Assembly: GCA_020446525.1 (NCBI GenBank)
Contig: JAGREO010000146.1
Coordinates: forward strand, 1-49,149
Source: Geminicoccaceae bacterium
GTDB taxonomy: Bacteria > Pseudomonadota > Alphaproteobacteria > Geminicoccales > Geminicoccaceae
Length of the DNA: 49,149 nt
Reading direction: 5' to 3'
Shown here: positions 32,063 to 41,880 of the stretch, piece by piece
Layout: every line of letters starts with the position of its first letter
How positions within the stretch are numbered: the stretch's first letter is position 1
The notes under the pieces: model-generated
Told to the model about the DNA's origin: nothing
The model's database searches: none
The model's input: the letters and a program-made list of their open reading frames with translations, nothing else
Translations under genes and position numbers: made by a program

Positions 32063-33895
32063 TCAATCCCGATACCAGAAGGTGTCGGGTCGATAGATAC
32101 CGAACTGTGCATGCGGCTCCCAATTGTAGATCGCCTCGGCCGGTACGTTGACCAGGTTCTTCTTGACGGCGATCGGCTGCATGACGTTGGCGACGAGGCC
32201 GACCGTGTAGCACTGCGCCGCGTAGAGCCCGAGCATGTCGCCCCAGACGTCCGCTCGTTGCTCTTCATCGCCGGCCTGTTCCCAGGCCCGCAGCAGGTCG
32301 AGCAGTTGTTGCGCCGCCGGTTCGTCGGGTTCCTGGCCGGCTTCACCCTTGGTTTCGAAATGCTGTCCCCAAGCGGCCCACTGCGGCTGATCATACTGAC
32401 TGGTCGGTGCGAATTCCTTGGGACTGGTGTCGGCCGTGGGTACGCCGTTCTCCAGACCGTACCAGATCGTCATGAGAGCCTCGCCGGCGAAGATGCGGTT
32501 GCGCAGGACTTCGCGCTCGGACGGCTTGGTGTGGATGCGAAAGCCGATCGCCGCCCATTGATCGCGCACCAGCTCCAGTATGTCGCTCTGCTCGGAATCC
32601 TCGCCCGCCGTCTCGACGATCAGTTCGAGCGGCCGTCCATCCGGCAGCAGGCGCAATCCCTGATCGTTGCGCTCGGTCAGTCCCACCTCGTCCAAGAGCG
32701 CATTGGCCCGATCGACATCGTAGCCGAGACAGGCGTTGCCGATCTCCGGCGTGTAGAGCGGGCTAGCCTCCAGCACGGTATTGTTGGCCGGCGTCGCGAG
32801 ACCAAAATAGAGATACTGGCTCAACGCGTCCCGATCGATCGCGATCGAGATGGCTTCGCGAAAGCGCGTGTCGCGAAACAACGTGCGCCAGACTTCGTCC
32901 TTAGCGTTGAGGTTGGGATAGAGCGCGAGGTGTGCGCCGCGTGCTTCCGGCCACAGATACACCTCCAGCCCGCTGCGATCGGCGTTCTCCTTCAGAAAGG
33001 TATAATCCTTGAAGAAGAGCCCGCGACTCTGCAGGTCCGTCTCGCCGGCACCGGTCTTGACCGGGATGAGCTTGCTGTCGACGACCTCCAGCACGAAGGT
33101 GTCGATATAGGGCAACTGCTGGCCTTGCGCGTCCACACGATGGAAGTTGGGATTGCGCTCGGCGACGAAGCGCTCGGCGGGTGGCTGCGTCACCAGCATC
33201 CAGGGCTGCAGGGTCGGCAAGGAGGGATCGTCGAAGTCGTTCATGCGCTCGCGGCGCAGGAAGAACTGGACCCAGTCCCGCGCCTGATCGTCGGCGACCA
33301 TCTTCGCCATCTGGGCGTCGTCTACATATTTCTTGTGGAACTGGCGCATGTGGTGTGCGGGAAGATAGATGAACAGGGGAGACGCGGCGGCGAGTCGACT
33401 GAGGAAATAGGGGTTGGGCTTGGTCCAGCTGTAGCGCACGGTCCGCTCGTCGATCACCTCGAAGCTGGGCAATTCTCCGTCGACCACCATTTCGACCGGC
33501 GGACCCACCGGGCTGAGCTCGGGATCGAGTGCCACGTCTTCCCACCAGAAGCGGAAATCCTCCGCGGTGAACGGTTGCCCGTCCGACCATTTGTGCCCCT
33601 CGCGCAGGCGGAAGGTGAACATCCGGCCTTCCTCGACCTCGAACGATGAGAGGATGTCGGCGATCATGTTCAAGTCGAGATCGTAGTTCACCAGCCGGGC
33701 GTGGCCGTAGACATAGAGCAGGCGGACATCCTTGCTGCGACCGGCGAGCGTCAGCAACTGACCGCCGGGCGTGCCGATTTCCGGGATGTCTTCGAGTATC
33801 AGGGGTTCGGCCGGCGGTCCGGCCACGACCGTCACCGGCATCGAGCAGGCGAGCAACGCCGTCGATGCGAGCAGCCTTGCGAAGGTGTCGGTCAT
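32063..33895 (-). CDS. Peptide/nickel-type ABC substrate-binding protein (SBP_bac_5)
   Basis: 610 residues from ATG 33895, overlapping the upstream ATPase stop (ATGA). A signal peptide precedes about residue 26 (TVVAGPPAEP). Cluster C family marks are FTFRLREGHKWSDGQPFTAEDFRFWWEDV, the PYLRLE-like PYIDTFVLEVV strand and RDTRFREAISIAIDRDALSQYLYFG. Length is slightly above OppA/DppA (about 540). It is the last gene of the eight-gene minus operon. It should feed an oligopeptide-type transporter, but no membrane permease is encoded in the operon. In this glycan setting the ligand might be a peptide, a muropeptide or an oligosaccharide. Confidence 0.91.
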   Translation of the reverse strand: MTDTFARLLASTALLACSMPVTVVAGPPAEPLILEDIPEIGTPGGQLLTLAGRSKDVRLLYVYGHARLVNYDLDLNMIADILSSFEVEEGRMFTFRLREGHKWSDGQPFTAEDFRFWWEDVALDPELSPVGPPVEMVVDGELPSFEVIDERTVRYSWTKPNPYFLSRLAAASPLFIYLPAHHMRQFHKKYVDDAQMAKMVADDQARDWVQFFLRRERMNDFDDPSLPTLQPWMLVTQPPAERFVAERNPNFHRVDAQGQQLPYIDTFVLEVVDSKLIPVKTGAGETDLQSRGLFFKDYTFLKENADRSGLEVYLWPEARGAHLALYPNLNAKDEVWRTLFRDTRFREAISIAIDRDALSQYLYFGLATPANNTVLEASPLYTPEIGNACLGYDVDRANALLDEVGLTERNDQGLRLLPDGRPLELIVETAGEDSEQSDILELVRDQWAAIGFRIHTKPSEREVLRNRIFAGEALMTIWYGLENGVPTADTSPKEFAPTSQYDQPQWAAWGQHFETKGEAGQEPDEPAAQQLLDLLRAWEQAGDEEQRADVWGDMLGLYAAQCYTVGLVANVMQPIAVKKNLVNVPAEAIYNWEPHAQFGIYRPDTFWYRD

Positions 33896-35787
33896 GCCTG
33901 CATCCTCACCAGATGGTCCCTGTCGATTTCCACCATCCGCCCCGACCCGGTCGACAAGGCGAAGGGCGAGGGCCAGTCGGACGGTGTGTTGTTCTGCTCC
34001 CGGGCGATCCGCTCGAAATCAAGAAGATTGTCGAGGTCGGGTTCCGGCACGGCCGCCAGAAGCGCCTTGGTGTAGGGGTGGTGTGGTGCTGCGAAGAGCT
34101 TTTGCGTCGACGCCACTTCCACCATCCGGCCGCGACACATGACTCCGACCTTTTGGGCGACGTAGCGAACCACCGCCAGATTGTGTGAGATGAAGAGATA
34201 GGTCAGACCCAGATCGCGCTGCAGATCCTTGAGCAGGTTGAGGATCTGTGCCTGTACCGAGACGTCCAGTGCCGAGACCGGCTCGTCGCAGATCAGCAGC
34301 TCGGGCTCGAGCGCCAGAGCCCGGGCGATGCCGATGCGCTGACGCTGCCCGCCGGAGAAGCTGTGCGGGTAGCGCCGCATGTGACGGGCATCGAGACCGA
34401 CGGCCTGAAGGAGGTGGCGCACCCGCGCCTGCCGCTCCGCCTCGCTGCCGATCCCATGGATCACCATCGGCTCGGCGACGATGTCGTAGATCGTCATGCG
34501 CGGATTGAGCGAACCGAACGGATCCTGGAAGATGTACTGGATCGACCGCCGGAACGGCAGCAATTGCTGCTCGTCGAGAGCCAGCACGTCGACGGGGCCG
34601 TTCCGGGCGAAAAAGGTGATACGGCCGGAGTCCGGCTCCATGGCCCGCATGATCATTTTCGAGACCGTCGTCTTGCCCGAGCCGCTTTCGCCGACGATGG
34701 CGAAGCACGAGCCGCGACGGACGGTGAACGATACGTCGTCCACGGCCTTGAAGACCCGTTCTTCGCCGAAGCCCCGTCGCAGATGAAAGCTCTTCATCAA
34801 GCCCGACACCTCGAGAATGTCGCCGGTGTCGCCCTGCTCGGGTTTTCGTACGTCGGAGCCGGACGGCGCGGTGCCGATGTCGCGCAGCGAGGTCAGGCGT
34901 TCGCTCGGGTCCATGTGCAGTGTAGGTACGGCGTGCAGCAGCGCCTTGAGATAGGGGTGGCGCGGGCGGCGCAGCAGATTCTCACAAGTGCCCGTTTCGA
35001 CCAGTCGTCCACGATAGAGAACCGCCACGTCGTCGGCGATGTTCGCGACGACGCCCAGGTCGTGGGTGATGAAGAGCATGGCCATGCCGAGCTCACGCTT
35101 GAGCTCTTCGAGCAGTTCGAGGATCTGTGCCTGGATCGTGACGTCGAGTGCCGTGGTCGGCTCGTCGGCGATCAGCAGGGCCGGGCGGCAGATCAGCGCC
35201 ATCGCGATCATCGCCCGCTGGCGAAGGCCGCCCGAGAGCTCGAACGGATAGGTGGCGAAGGCTCTTTGCGGGTGGGGAAAGCCGACGCGGTCCAGCATGG
35301 CGATCGTCTCGCGCTTGGCGGCGCCACGATCGTCCTCGACGTGCAGGCGGTAGGCCTCGCCGATCTGATCGCCGATCGTGTGCAGAGCCGAGAGCGAACT
35401 CATCGGCTCCTGGAAGATGATGGAAATCCGCCCGCCGCGGATGGCGCGGCGTGTCGGATGATCCGATGGTATCGGTGCCAGATCGATCGCGCCCCCCTCC
35501 TGCCGGGGATCATCGAACAGAATCCGGCCCCCGGCGATGCGGGCGTTCGCCGGCAGGATGCCCAGGAGCGCGTGGCTGATCACCGTCTTGCCCGAACCGC
35601 TCTCGCCGACCAGTGCCGTGGTCCGGTTGTGACCGATGTCGAACGACACGCCGTCGATCGCGCGCAACGTGCCCTCGTCCGCCTCGAACGAGATGACGAG
35701 ATTCTGGATGGAGACGAGCGGGCCCGGCGCGTTCAGGACATCGGAGCGCGGTTCGGGCGTGCGAACAGTTCCCTCGACGTGGGCCAT
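33892..35787 (-). CDS. Fused dipeptide/oligopeptide ABC ATPase (DppD-DppF type)
   Basis: 631 residues from ATG 35787 (MAHVEGTV); the start lies 55 bases inside the deacetylase gene. Two complete ATPases are joined. In domain 1 (about 25-310) Walker A is GESGSGKT at 61-68, signature LSGGLRQR and Walker [13 protein letters not shown]. In domain 2 (about 325-600) Walker A is GESGSGKT at 366-373, signature FSGGQRQR and [25 protein letters not shown] and [14 protein letters not shown] are the repeated oligopeptide-transport C-terminal motifs. The two halves usually work as DppD/DppF partners with two permeases, which are absent here. Confidence 0.93.
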   Translation of the reverse strand: MAHVEGTVRTPEPRSDVLNAPGPLVSIQNLVISFEADEGTLRAIDGVSFDIGHNRTTALVGESGSGKTVISHALLGILPANARIAGGRILFDDPRQEGGAIDLAPIPSDHPTRRAIRGGRISIIFQEPMSSLSALHTIGDQIGEAYRLHVEDDRGAAKRETIAMLDRVGFPHPQRAFATYPFELSGGLRQRAMIAMALICRPALLIADEPTTALDVTIQAQILELLEELKRELGMAMLFITHDLGVVANIADDVAVLYRGRLVETGTCENLLRRPRHPYLKALLHAVPTLHMDPSERLTSLRDIGTAPSGSDVRKPEQGDTGDILEVSGLMKSFHLRRGFGEERVFKAVDDVSFTVRRGSCFAIVGESGSGKTTVSKMIMRAMEPDSGRITFFARNGPVDVLALDEQQLLPFRRSIQYIFQDPFGSLNPRMTIYDIVAEPMVIHGIGSEAERQARVRHLLQAVGLDARHMRRYPHSFSGGQRQRIGIARALALEPELLICDEPVSALDVSVQAQILNLLKDLQRDLGLTYLFISHNLAVVRYVAQKVGVMCRGRMVEVASTQKLFAAPHHPYTKALLAAVPEPDLDNLLDFERIAREQNNTPSDWPSPFALSTGSGRMVEIDRDHLVRMQA

Positions 35788-36485
35788 CGTGTGTTTTCGT
35801 GCCTCCTGAGCGCTTCGAGAACTGTCTCGCAAGAGCGGAACGCAGCTTCGTCCATGTCGAGATGGTGCGTCAACAGGCCGATCGGTCGATCCGCTCGGCC
35901 GGCCAGTTGTTCGCGCACCATACGCGCCAGGTTCTCGGTGTCGGCGAAGGATCGATCTTTGTGCCAGGCGATCGGATCGATGGTCGCATTGTGCTGAACG
36001 AGTCCCTCGATGCCGGCATCGTGTGCGCCGAAGGTCGAAAGGCCGCCAAAGCCCAGGCCCGGCAGCGCTGCGGCCACTTTCGTCGAAATCCGGTTCCAAG
36101 GAGGAACCAGCACCGCATGATGCCCAACGCCCAGTTCGTTTGCCAATCGCTCCTTGCCGCGCGCGAGATCGTCGAGAATGCGCGGCAGGTCACGCGCACC
36201 GCCGAGCTCGATCTTTTTTTGTCCCGGCGCGGCATGATCGGCGTGGCTCCAGCCGTGCTGCAGGATCGCGACTCGCGGGCAGGCATCGAGCGCACGACGG
36301 ACCTCCGGGGTCAACCAGGCCGGAACGACCGCCAGCGCCAGCGGCACGGCCAGCCTTTCCGCCGACGACAGCAGGCGATCGAGGCGCGGTGACGGCCTTC
36401 CGGCGTCATCGTCCCGCCACCAGAAGGTGCACGGCGCATCGAGGCGATCCAAATCGCCCAGCAGCCGCGCACGTTCATTCATCAT
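35733..36485 (-). CDS. Polysaccharide deacetylase-like protein
   Basis: 250 residues from ATG 36485 (MMNERARLL), overlapping the upstream glycosyltransferase stop by 11 bases. The NodB-like carbohydrate esterase fold is suggested by FWWRDDDAG near residue 22 (metal-binding acidic cluster), AILQHGWSHADHA (His-rich motif 2) and PIGLLTHHLDMDE near the C-terminus. There is no signal peptide, so it probably acts in the cytoplasm, which is unusual for this class and consistent with a biosynthetic precursor as substrate. The gene's final 55 bases overlap the ATPase start. Confidence 0.84.
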   Translation of the reverse strand: MMNERARLLGDLDRLDAPCTFWWRDDDAGRPSPRLDRLLSSAERLAVPLALAVVPAWLTPEVRRALDACPRVAILQHGWSHADHAAPGQKKIELGGARDLPRILDDLARGKERLANELGVGHHAVLVPPWNRISTKVAAALPGLGFGGLSTFGAHDAGIEGLVQHNATIDPIAWHKDRSFADTENLARMVREQLAGRADRPIGLLTHHLDMDEAAFRSCETVLEALRRHENTRWPTSRELFARPNRAPMS

Positions 36486-37620
36486 CGGAGCCGGTTGCCA
36501 TGGCGGCGAGAATATCCGCGGATCTCTCGGCCCCGTCGAAGGCCAGTTCGGGCGTGCCGTATGGGAGTGTGAGCGCGCGGTCGATCGCCGCGGCGAGCGT
36601 CGCGGGCTCGAGAATTCGTTCGTGTAAAAATTGTGCTCGTCCCAGCCTCTCGACATGGCGCGCGCGCACGCTCTGCTCGTCCTCACGCGCCGTCTCGAAG
36701 GGAACCAGCACCGCCGGTGTTCCGACCATCAGCGTTTCCGCCACGGTGTTGTAGCCGGCCTGCGAAATTGCGAGTTTCGCGGCGCCGATCCGCTCGGGCA
36801 GGTCGTCGACGGACCCGAGCACCGTGACGTCGCCGACCGCCATCTTCCGCCAGGCTCCGACCTGGGCCGGGTCGGCACGCCTGCCCGCGACGATGGTCCA
36901 GGGTTCGCCGGCGGCCGAACAGAGCGGACGGGCGGCGAGCGCCGCATCGATCAGCCGCGCACCGACGGCACCGCCACCAGCCGACACGACGACGCCGGCG
37001 CGCGGACCCGACGTGGGTGCCACGGGCCGCACGACGTAGCCGGTGTGCTCGGGCTTAACCCGCAGCGCATCGACCGGCGCGAAGGTGGCACGAAAGGGAA
37101 CCAAGCGCGCATCGCCGTGCACCAGCAAGCGATCGAAGTTTGCGTTGAAGCGCTCCACCATCCGTGCCCGACGCGCCTCATCCTTGCTCACCAGTATGTC
37201 GCGCACCGAGGCGACGGCCATCACGGTCGGCCGTACGCGTCGCGCGCAGGTCAGCATTGTGTCGATCTCGTCGTGAAACGCCCCGCGGCCGAACGGGTAC
37301 ATCTCGGTGACGACCACTTCGGGCCGCAGTTCTTCGACCCATTGCACCAGAGCCCGAGCCCGGGCGCGCCAAAGCGACGGCGGCACCGGCTGGCCGCTAT
37401 CGTCGATCAGGGCGAAAGAGGCGGCGTCTTGGGCGCGGATCGCCGGCAGTGCGCGAAGCCGCACGCCACGCGAAAGGCCGTCGGCGATGCCCGGTCCACC
37501 GGCGGCGATCATGACGGACACACCCTTGCGTCCGACGGCTTCGGCGATCGCCATGGCGCGATGCAGGTGCCCGGTGCCGAGCAGATGCTGAACCCAGACG
37601 AGAACACCACCCTCGCTCAT
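36475..37620 (-). CDS. Glycosyltransferase, MurG/GT28-like
   Basis: 381 residues from ATG 37620, overlapping the histidine phosphatase stop by four bases (ATGA). GT-B fold: N-terminal VQHLLGTGHLHRAMAIAEAV (glycine-rich G-x-G-H loop), then a C-terminal nucleotide-sugar domain with VVVSAGGGAVG, GDVTVLGSVDDLPERIGAAKLAISQAGYNTVAETLMVGTPAVLVPFE (the conserved Q-A-G-Y-N-T-V-A-E loop) and EDEQSVRA. The same loop and partner sequence appear in the operon's first gene, which is a paralogue. Probably adds a sugar to a lipid or protein acceptor at the inner membrane. Donor unknown. Confidence 0.86.
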   Translation of the reverse strand: MSEGGVLVWVQHLLGTGHLHRAMAIAEAVGRKGVSVMIAAGGPGIADGLSRGVRLRALPAIRAQDAASFALIDDSGQPVPPSLWRARARALVQWVEELRPEVVVTEMYPFGRGAFHDEIDTMLTCARRVRPTVMAVASVRDILVSKDEARRARMVERFNANFDRLLVHGDARLVPFRATFAPVDALRVKPEHTGYVVRPVAPTSGPRAGVVVSAGGGAVGARLIDAALAARPLCSAAGEPWTIVAGRRADPAQVGAWRKMAVGDVTVLGSVDDLPERIGAAKLAISQAGYNTVAETLMVGTPAVLVPFETAREDEQSVRARHVERLGRAQFLHERILEPATLAAAIDRALTLPYGTPELAFDGAERSADILAAMATGSDDE

Positions 37621-38195
37621 GAGAGGCTCGTCACGCCCACGACGCCACAGCCTCCGTGCAGGTCCAGATCGAGCAGCAGGGCCTCGTCGTCGCGCAAGCG
37701 TATCGGCGGCTTCGTCCGCATGTCCCAACCGGTCGCCATGGCCAGCATCGCCCGTCTCACACCCTTGTGGGTGATCACCGCGCGATCCGCGGGCGCCCGC
37801 CGCCACGATTCGAAGAGCGACGAGAGCCTTTCGACCACGTCGCGCGGGCTTTCACCACCGTCGGGTCGAAAGTCCAGACCGCGCGCCTCGTTTTCCGCCA
37901 TCGCCGCACCCAGAGAACGACGCAACGTGTCGAGCGTTCGTCCCTCGAAACGCCCCCAGTCCATTTCCGTCAAGCGCGGCTCGATCTCGGGTTGCGTCCA
38001 GCGGAGCAACTCCGCCGTCTCGATCGCTCTTGCCAGCGGGCTGGAAAAGCACGGCAGCGCCGCGAGCCGGACGGGCAGCCGCAGTCCCGACACGTATGCG
38101 CGGCCCGGAGCGTCCAGCGGCACGTCGCGCCGTCCCTGGAGGCGTCTTTGCCGGTTCCAGGCCGTGGGGCCGTGACGCAGCACCGTCAGGCGCAT
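37617..38195 (-). CDS. Histidine phosphatase family protein
   Basis: 192 residues from ATG 38195, overlapping the preceding GT4 stop by ten bases. The catalytic motif LRHGPTAWN is at 6-14, with the phospho-accepting His8 flanked by Arg7. LQGRRDVPL and FSSPLARAIETAE follow, then the second histidine near the C-terminus in VITHKGVRRAM. It is similar to cobalamin/phosphoglycerate-mutase-like phosphatases. Placed between glycosyltransferases, it may dephosphorylate a sugar-1-phosphate or lipid-linked intermediate, which is only inferred. Confidence 0.91.
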   Translation of the reverse strand: MRLTVLRHGPTAWNRQRRLQGRRDVPLDAPGRAYVSGLRLPVRLAALPCFSSPLARAIETAELLRWTQPEIEPRLTEMDWGRFEGRTLDTLRRSLGAAMAENEARGLDFRPDGGESPRDVVERLSSLFESWRRAPADRAVITHKGVRRAMLAMATGWDMRTKPPIRLRDDEALLLDLDLHGGCGVVGVTSLS

Positions 38196-39313
38196 GTGCA
38201 GGTCTCTAGGATGCGCGCGAGGCGGGCCCGGGCGACGGGCTCGCCATGCACCTCGCGCGCAATTTGCGCGGCGTTACGCGCCATGGTCGCGCGCAAACCC
38301 ACGTCCGCGATCAAGCGGTCGACGGCGGCGGCCAGCGGCCGGGCTGCAGGGCGATCGACCAGAAGGCCGGTCGTGCCGTGCCGGACGATGTCGACCACCC
38401 CTCCGTCGCTGCAGGCGACGACCGGCAGCCCCGCGGCCTGCGCTTCGAGAAGCGCCATGCCGTAGGCTTCACGCAAGGCCGGCCAAACCATGAAATCCGC
38501 GGCGGCATGAAGGTGCGACAGTGCCGGTCGCGGCAGTTCGCCCAGAAAGGTCACCCGCGAGCGCACCGGCGCGAAGGCACGCTCGATGGTCTCACGTGCG
38601 ATGCCGTCGCCGGCGACGAGCAGGTGCCAGTTGCGGCGGCGCACCTGCTGCAAGCTTCGGGCGAGCAGCCGGTAGGACGTTTTCTTGACGTCGTCGCGCA
38701 TCATCGCGACGGTGATCATCCAGGCCGATCCGGCATCGAGACCGAAGTCTCGCGCCAATTCCCGGCGAGCGGGACCGCGGTCGGCTGGACGCTCGTCGAG
38801 CGAGACGAAGGGCGGGAAGTGGTGCAGCCGGTGCGGTGGGACGAACGGTGCCAGGCCCTCTTCGTCCTGTCGCGTCATCGCCAGCACGGCCGTCGCCTCG
38901 GAGACCGCATGCACGGTCTGGGCGTGACCTCGGGCCCATGGACCATCGGCCTGCTTGCCGGCAATCGATGCTTCGGCGACGACATAGGGTATGGCCGATG
39001 CATGCGCGATCGCGGCGCCGAGCAGGTCCGGTGCCTTGTGATAGGCGTGGTAGGTGAACCAGAGATCCGGCCGCCGTTCGGGTGATCGGGCGTATTGGCG
39101 CAACAGGATGTCCGCGGCCCTTCGGCCCATGCTCTGCAGACGCTGCTGTCTGTGCGCGTCGCCGTCGCGATCGAAGGTGCGCAGGTGACACGCCGTAGTG
39201 ACATCGTGACCGAGCCCGCGCAACAGGCCCATGAAAGCGCGTGCCATGTGACGGTCGCCGGAGGGGGTCGGGTGATCGGGCGCCTTTAGCGGCGCATAGA
39301 AGGCGATACGCAT
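38186..39313 (-). CDS. Glycosyltransferase family 4 protein
   Basis: 375 residues from ATG 39313, one base overlapping the previous gene's stop (TGATG). GT-B fold. The N-terminal acceptor domain begins MRIAFYAPLKAPDHPTPSGDRHMARAFM. The donor-binding domain has HLLVAGDG, SRVTFLGELPRPALSHLHAAADFMVWPALREAYGMALLEAQAAGLPVVACSDGGV, where the E-A-Y-G-x-x-x-x-E motif is the retaining GT4 catalytic/phosphate site. It likely transfers a hexose in glycan assembly. Acceptor and donor cannot be read from sequence. Confidence 0.92.
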   Translation of the reverse strand: MRIAFYAPLKAPDHPTPSGDRHMARAFMGLLRGLGHDVTTACHLRTFDRDGDAHRQQRLQSMGRRAADILLRQYARSPERRPDLWFTYHAYHKAPDLLGAAIAHASAIPYVVAEASIAGKQADGPWARGHAQTVHAVSEATAVLAMTRQDEEGLAPFVPPHRLHHFPPFVSLDERPADRGPARRELARDFGLDAGSAWMITVAMMRDDVKKTSYRLLARSLQQVRRRNWHLLVAGDGIARETIERAFAPVRSRVTFLGELPRPALSHLHAAADFMVWPALREAYGMALLEAQAAGLPVVACSDGGVVDIVRHGTTGLLVDRPAARPLAAAVDRLIADVGLRATMARNAAQIAREVHGEPVARARLARILETCTCA

Positions 39314-40584
39314 CAGCGAGCGATGGCCTCGTCGAGCAGTCCGGCCAGGCGATCGAGGCCCGCGGACGCATCGAACCGTTCCATCACCTTCGCCCGCGCC
39401 GCCATCGCCAGTCTTCGCCGCAGATGTGGCCCGGAGATCAGCCGGGCCAGCGCGTCGCCGGGTCGCGCGCATCCATCCGTTTGCGTCAACAACCCGGTCA
39501 CCTCGTGCTCGACGAACTCCCGGATGCCGTCCATCGGTGTGGTCAAAAGGGCCGCACCGGCCATCGCGGCCTCAAGGAGCACATTCGGCAGGCCGTCACG
39601 GTCACCGCTCCCGGCGATCCGCGCCAGCAGGCAGAAGATGTCGGCCTGCCGCATGTGCTCCATGACCACCGCGCGTGGCTGCGCCCCCAGCCAGCTCGTT
39701 CGTCCTTCGAGACCCGACGCGGCTGCGAGTGTCCGAAGATCGTCGATGAGCTCTCCGCCACCGATATGGACGAACCGCCAGTGCAGATCGTCGGGCAGCG
39801 TCGCCAGCGTCCGCAGGATATCGTCGATCCCTTTCTTTTCCACCGCCCGCGCCACGCTCAGGATCAGGACCGGCGCGTTGGGATCGCGGCCGTCGCGTTC
39901 GTGACGCTGCTCGAGGGTGCGAGCGGCCGCCGGCCAGTGGCGCAGATCGAGCCCGTGATAGAGCAGGTGGACACGCGCCTGCGGGCAGAGCCGGCGCAGA
40001 TGCTCCGTGTTCGTCCGCGTGCAGCAAACCGTCCAGCGGGCTCGCGACAGTTTCTCGCGGAGCTCGGGCTCGGGTGTGGTCCAGATGTCCTTGGCGTGCG
40101 CCGACAGCGCGAACGGCCGCTCGAGCAGCCGGGCGGCGTAGAAAGTGACGGAAGCCGGAGTGTGCAGGAAATGACCGTAGAGCAGGCGGACGGCCGGATC
40201 GATCTCGTGCGCCAGAACCAGGGCTTGGCCGAACCGGCGAAGGCGGTTGCGGGTCGGATCGCGACGCAGGTGAGCCAGCCAGAGCAGGAAGGTCGACCAG
40301 AAGCGCTTTCCTCGCAGCGAAGCCAGCAAGGCACGAGCGACCCGGAGCGGCTCGTCGTGCAGATATTCCGGCAGATAGAGAACCGAAGCGCGAACACGCT
40401 CGTGCACGGGATGGATATGCTCGTCCGTCGGGTGGCGCAGCGAAACGATGTCGAGTTCGAAGCCGCGATGCTCCAGTCCTTCGATCTCCTGTGCCACGAA
40501 GGTCTCGGACAAGCGCGGGTAGCCCTTGACCACGACCGCGACCCGACCACGCCCGATTGCCCGGTCGGGATCAGCCGGCGGCAC
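39313..40584 (-). CDS. Glycosyltransferase family 4-like protein
   Basis: 423 residues. GTG 40584 overlaps the previous gene by 14 bases; an internal GTG just before KGYPRLSETFV is possible. The opening KGYPRLSETFVAQEI, in which the P-R-L-S-E-T-F motif is typical of exopolysaccharide GT4 enzymes, is followed by RPFALSAHAKDIW and LLYHGLDLRHWP. The donor domain carries LILSVARAVEKKGIDDIL, ADIFCLLARIAGSGDRDGLPNVLLEAAMAGAALLTTPMDGI with the catalytic E-A-A/M-A motif. It starts the adjoining GT4 gene by TGATG coupling. Confidence 0.91.
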   Translation of the reverse strand: MPPADPDRAIGRGRVAVVVKGYPRLSETFVAQEIEGLEHRGFELDIVSLRHPTDEHIHPVHERVRASVLYLPEYLHDEPLRVARALLASLRGKRFWSTFLLWLAHLRRDPTRNRLRRFGQALVLAHEIDPAVRLLYGHFLHTPASVTFYAARLLERPFALSAHAKDIWTTPEPELREKLSRARWTVCCTRTNTEHLRRLCPQARVHLLYHGLDLRHWPAAARTLEQRHERDGRDPNAPVLILSVARAVEKKGIDDILRTLATLPDDLHWRFVHIGGGELIDDLRTLAAASGLEGRTSWLGAQPRAVVMEHMRQADIFCLLARIAGSGDRDGLPNVLLEAAMAGAALLTTPMDGIREFVEHEVTGLLTQTDGCARPGDALARLISGPHLRRRLAMAARAKVMERFDASAGLDRLAGLLDEAIAR

Positions 40585-41782
40585 CGACCCGCCTCGGCAC
40601 CACGTGATGCTCGTCGAGCCATGGAGCAGCGAGCGAGGCGATCGATTCGAGCCCCGTGAACATACGGTCGAGCGCCGAAGGATTCGGCTTGGGCCAATGC
40701 GGCAGGTCGCGGAGAGCCTCGGCCATGCGCGCGGCGTCACGAACACCGTCGTCGGCGATGCACCGCACGAGACCGAGGCCCGACGCCCGCTCGGCGCGCA
40801 GTGCCTGCTCGAGGCGTGGCACCGTGCGCGGCATGATGAGGCTCGGTTTGCCGAATGACAGGATCTCGCAGAAGGTGTTGTAACCGCCCATCGCGACGAC
40901 CCCCGCCGCGCGCTCGAACAGCGTCTCGACCTGCGCCTCGAAGGTGGTCGCGCGGACTTTCTCCAACCGGTTCACCCGCGCCTGAAAACGCATGCGATCG
41001 TCGAGATTCATGAACGGGCCGAAGAGGATGAGTGCCGGATAGGGGATGCCCGGATCGTGCTCGTAGGCACGCAGCACCCAGTCGATCAGGTCTTCGCCGT
41101 CCCCGCCGCCACCCGTCGTCACCAGGACGAACGGCTCGGGCGGCAGCGCGTAGCCGGTCGGAACGTGGCCGTGCTCGGGCACGGCCCGCCGGATGTAGCC
41201 GGTAAATGCGAGCTTGTCGGCGAAACGCCGCATGCCGGGCACCTCGCGGAGCGGATCGAAGATCTCCGGCAGACCGTACACCCAGATGTCGTCGTAAAGG
41301 TCCTGCAGGGCGGGAAAGACGCCCTTGCGCTCCCATTCGTCGACCAGCATGCGCGGATCGTCCATCACGTCGCGCAGGCCCAGCACGCAGCGGGTGCCCC
41401 GACGACGCAGGATCGAGAGCGTCCGCTCGACCTCGCCGCGCAGGCCGAGCGGCTCCTTGTCGACGAGAAACAGGTGCGGATCGAAAATCTCGGCGGTGTG
41501 GCGGATGATCGACGCGCGCATCGCCAGGGTCCGCTCGATATCGATGTGCAGCTTGAGCGAGGTGTACTCGCCATTGCGCAGTTTGATGACGCCCGGCACG
41601 CGGACGAAATCCACACGCGCCTTGAAGTCGAAGCTGCCGATGATCGGCGAACCCGACAGGATCAGGACCGAAAGACCCTTGAACCGGTCGACGAGGTCGT
41701 GGGCGATCGCCCGGCAGCGACGCAGATGGCCCAGGCCGAAACTGTCGTGGCTGTAGATGAGAAGCCGGCGTCCCTCGAACAT
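40571..41782 (-). CDS. Glycosyltransferase, MurG-like; first gene of the eight-gene operon
   Basis: 403 residues from ATG 41782, with GGGAG just upstream. GT-B fold: SHDSFGLGHLRRCRAIAHDL (glycine-rich loop with G-L-G-H), LVDKEPLGLRGEVERTL, VLVTTGGGGDGEDL, FERAAGVVAMGGYNTFCEILSFGKPSLIMPRTVPRLEQALRAER. The MGGYNT..E loop is the UDP-sugar site and parallels the GT at 36475. This COG4671-type family is often annotated as predicted glycosyltransferase. Seven overlapping genes follow in the same direction, so one transcript is expected. A 12-base palindrome GTGCGCGCGCAC (41800-41811) sits just upstream and might be an operator. Confidence 0.88.
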   Translation of the reverse strand: MFEGRRLLIYSHDSFGLGHLRRCRAIAHDLVDRFKGLSVLILSGSPIIGSFDFKARVDFVRVPGVIKLRNGEYTSLKLHIDIERTLAMRASIIRHTAEIFDPHLFLVDKEPLGLRGEVERTLSILRRRGTRCVLGLRDVMDDPRMLVDEWERKGVFPALQDLYDDIWVYGLPEIFDPLREVPGMRRFADKLAFTGYIRRAVPEHGHVPTGYALPPEPFVLVTTGGGGDGEDLIDWVLRAYEHDPGIPYPALILFGPFMNLDDRMRFQARVNRLEKVRATTFEAQVETLFERAAGVVAMGGYNTFCEILSFGKPSLIMPRTVPRLEQALRAERASGLGLVRCIADDGVRDAARMAEALRDLPHWPKPNPSALDRMFTGLESIASLAAPWLDEHHVVPRRVGAAG

Positions 41783-41880
41783 GCTCCCGCCTGCGCGTTG
41801 TGCGCGCGCACTATGGCAGATGCACCGATCACGACGAAGGGCGGATTTGTCGGCGCCGACGGCGTGCAAACCGATATTCC

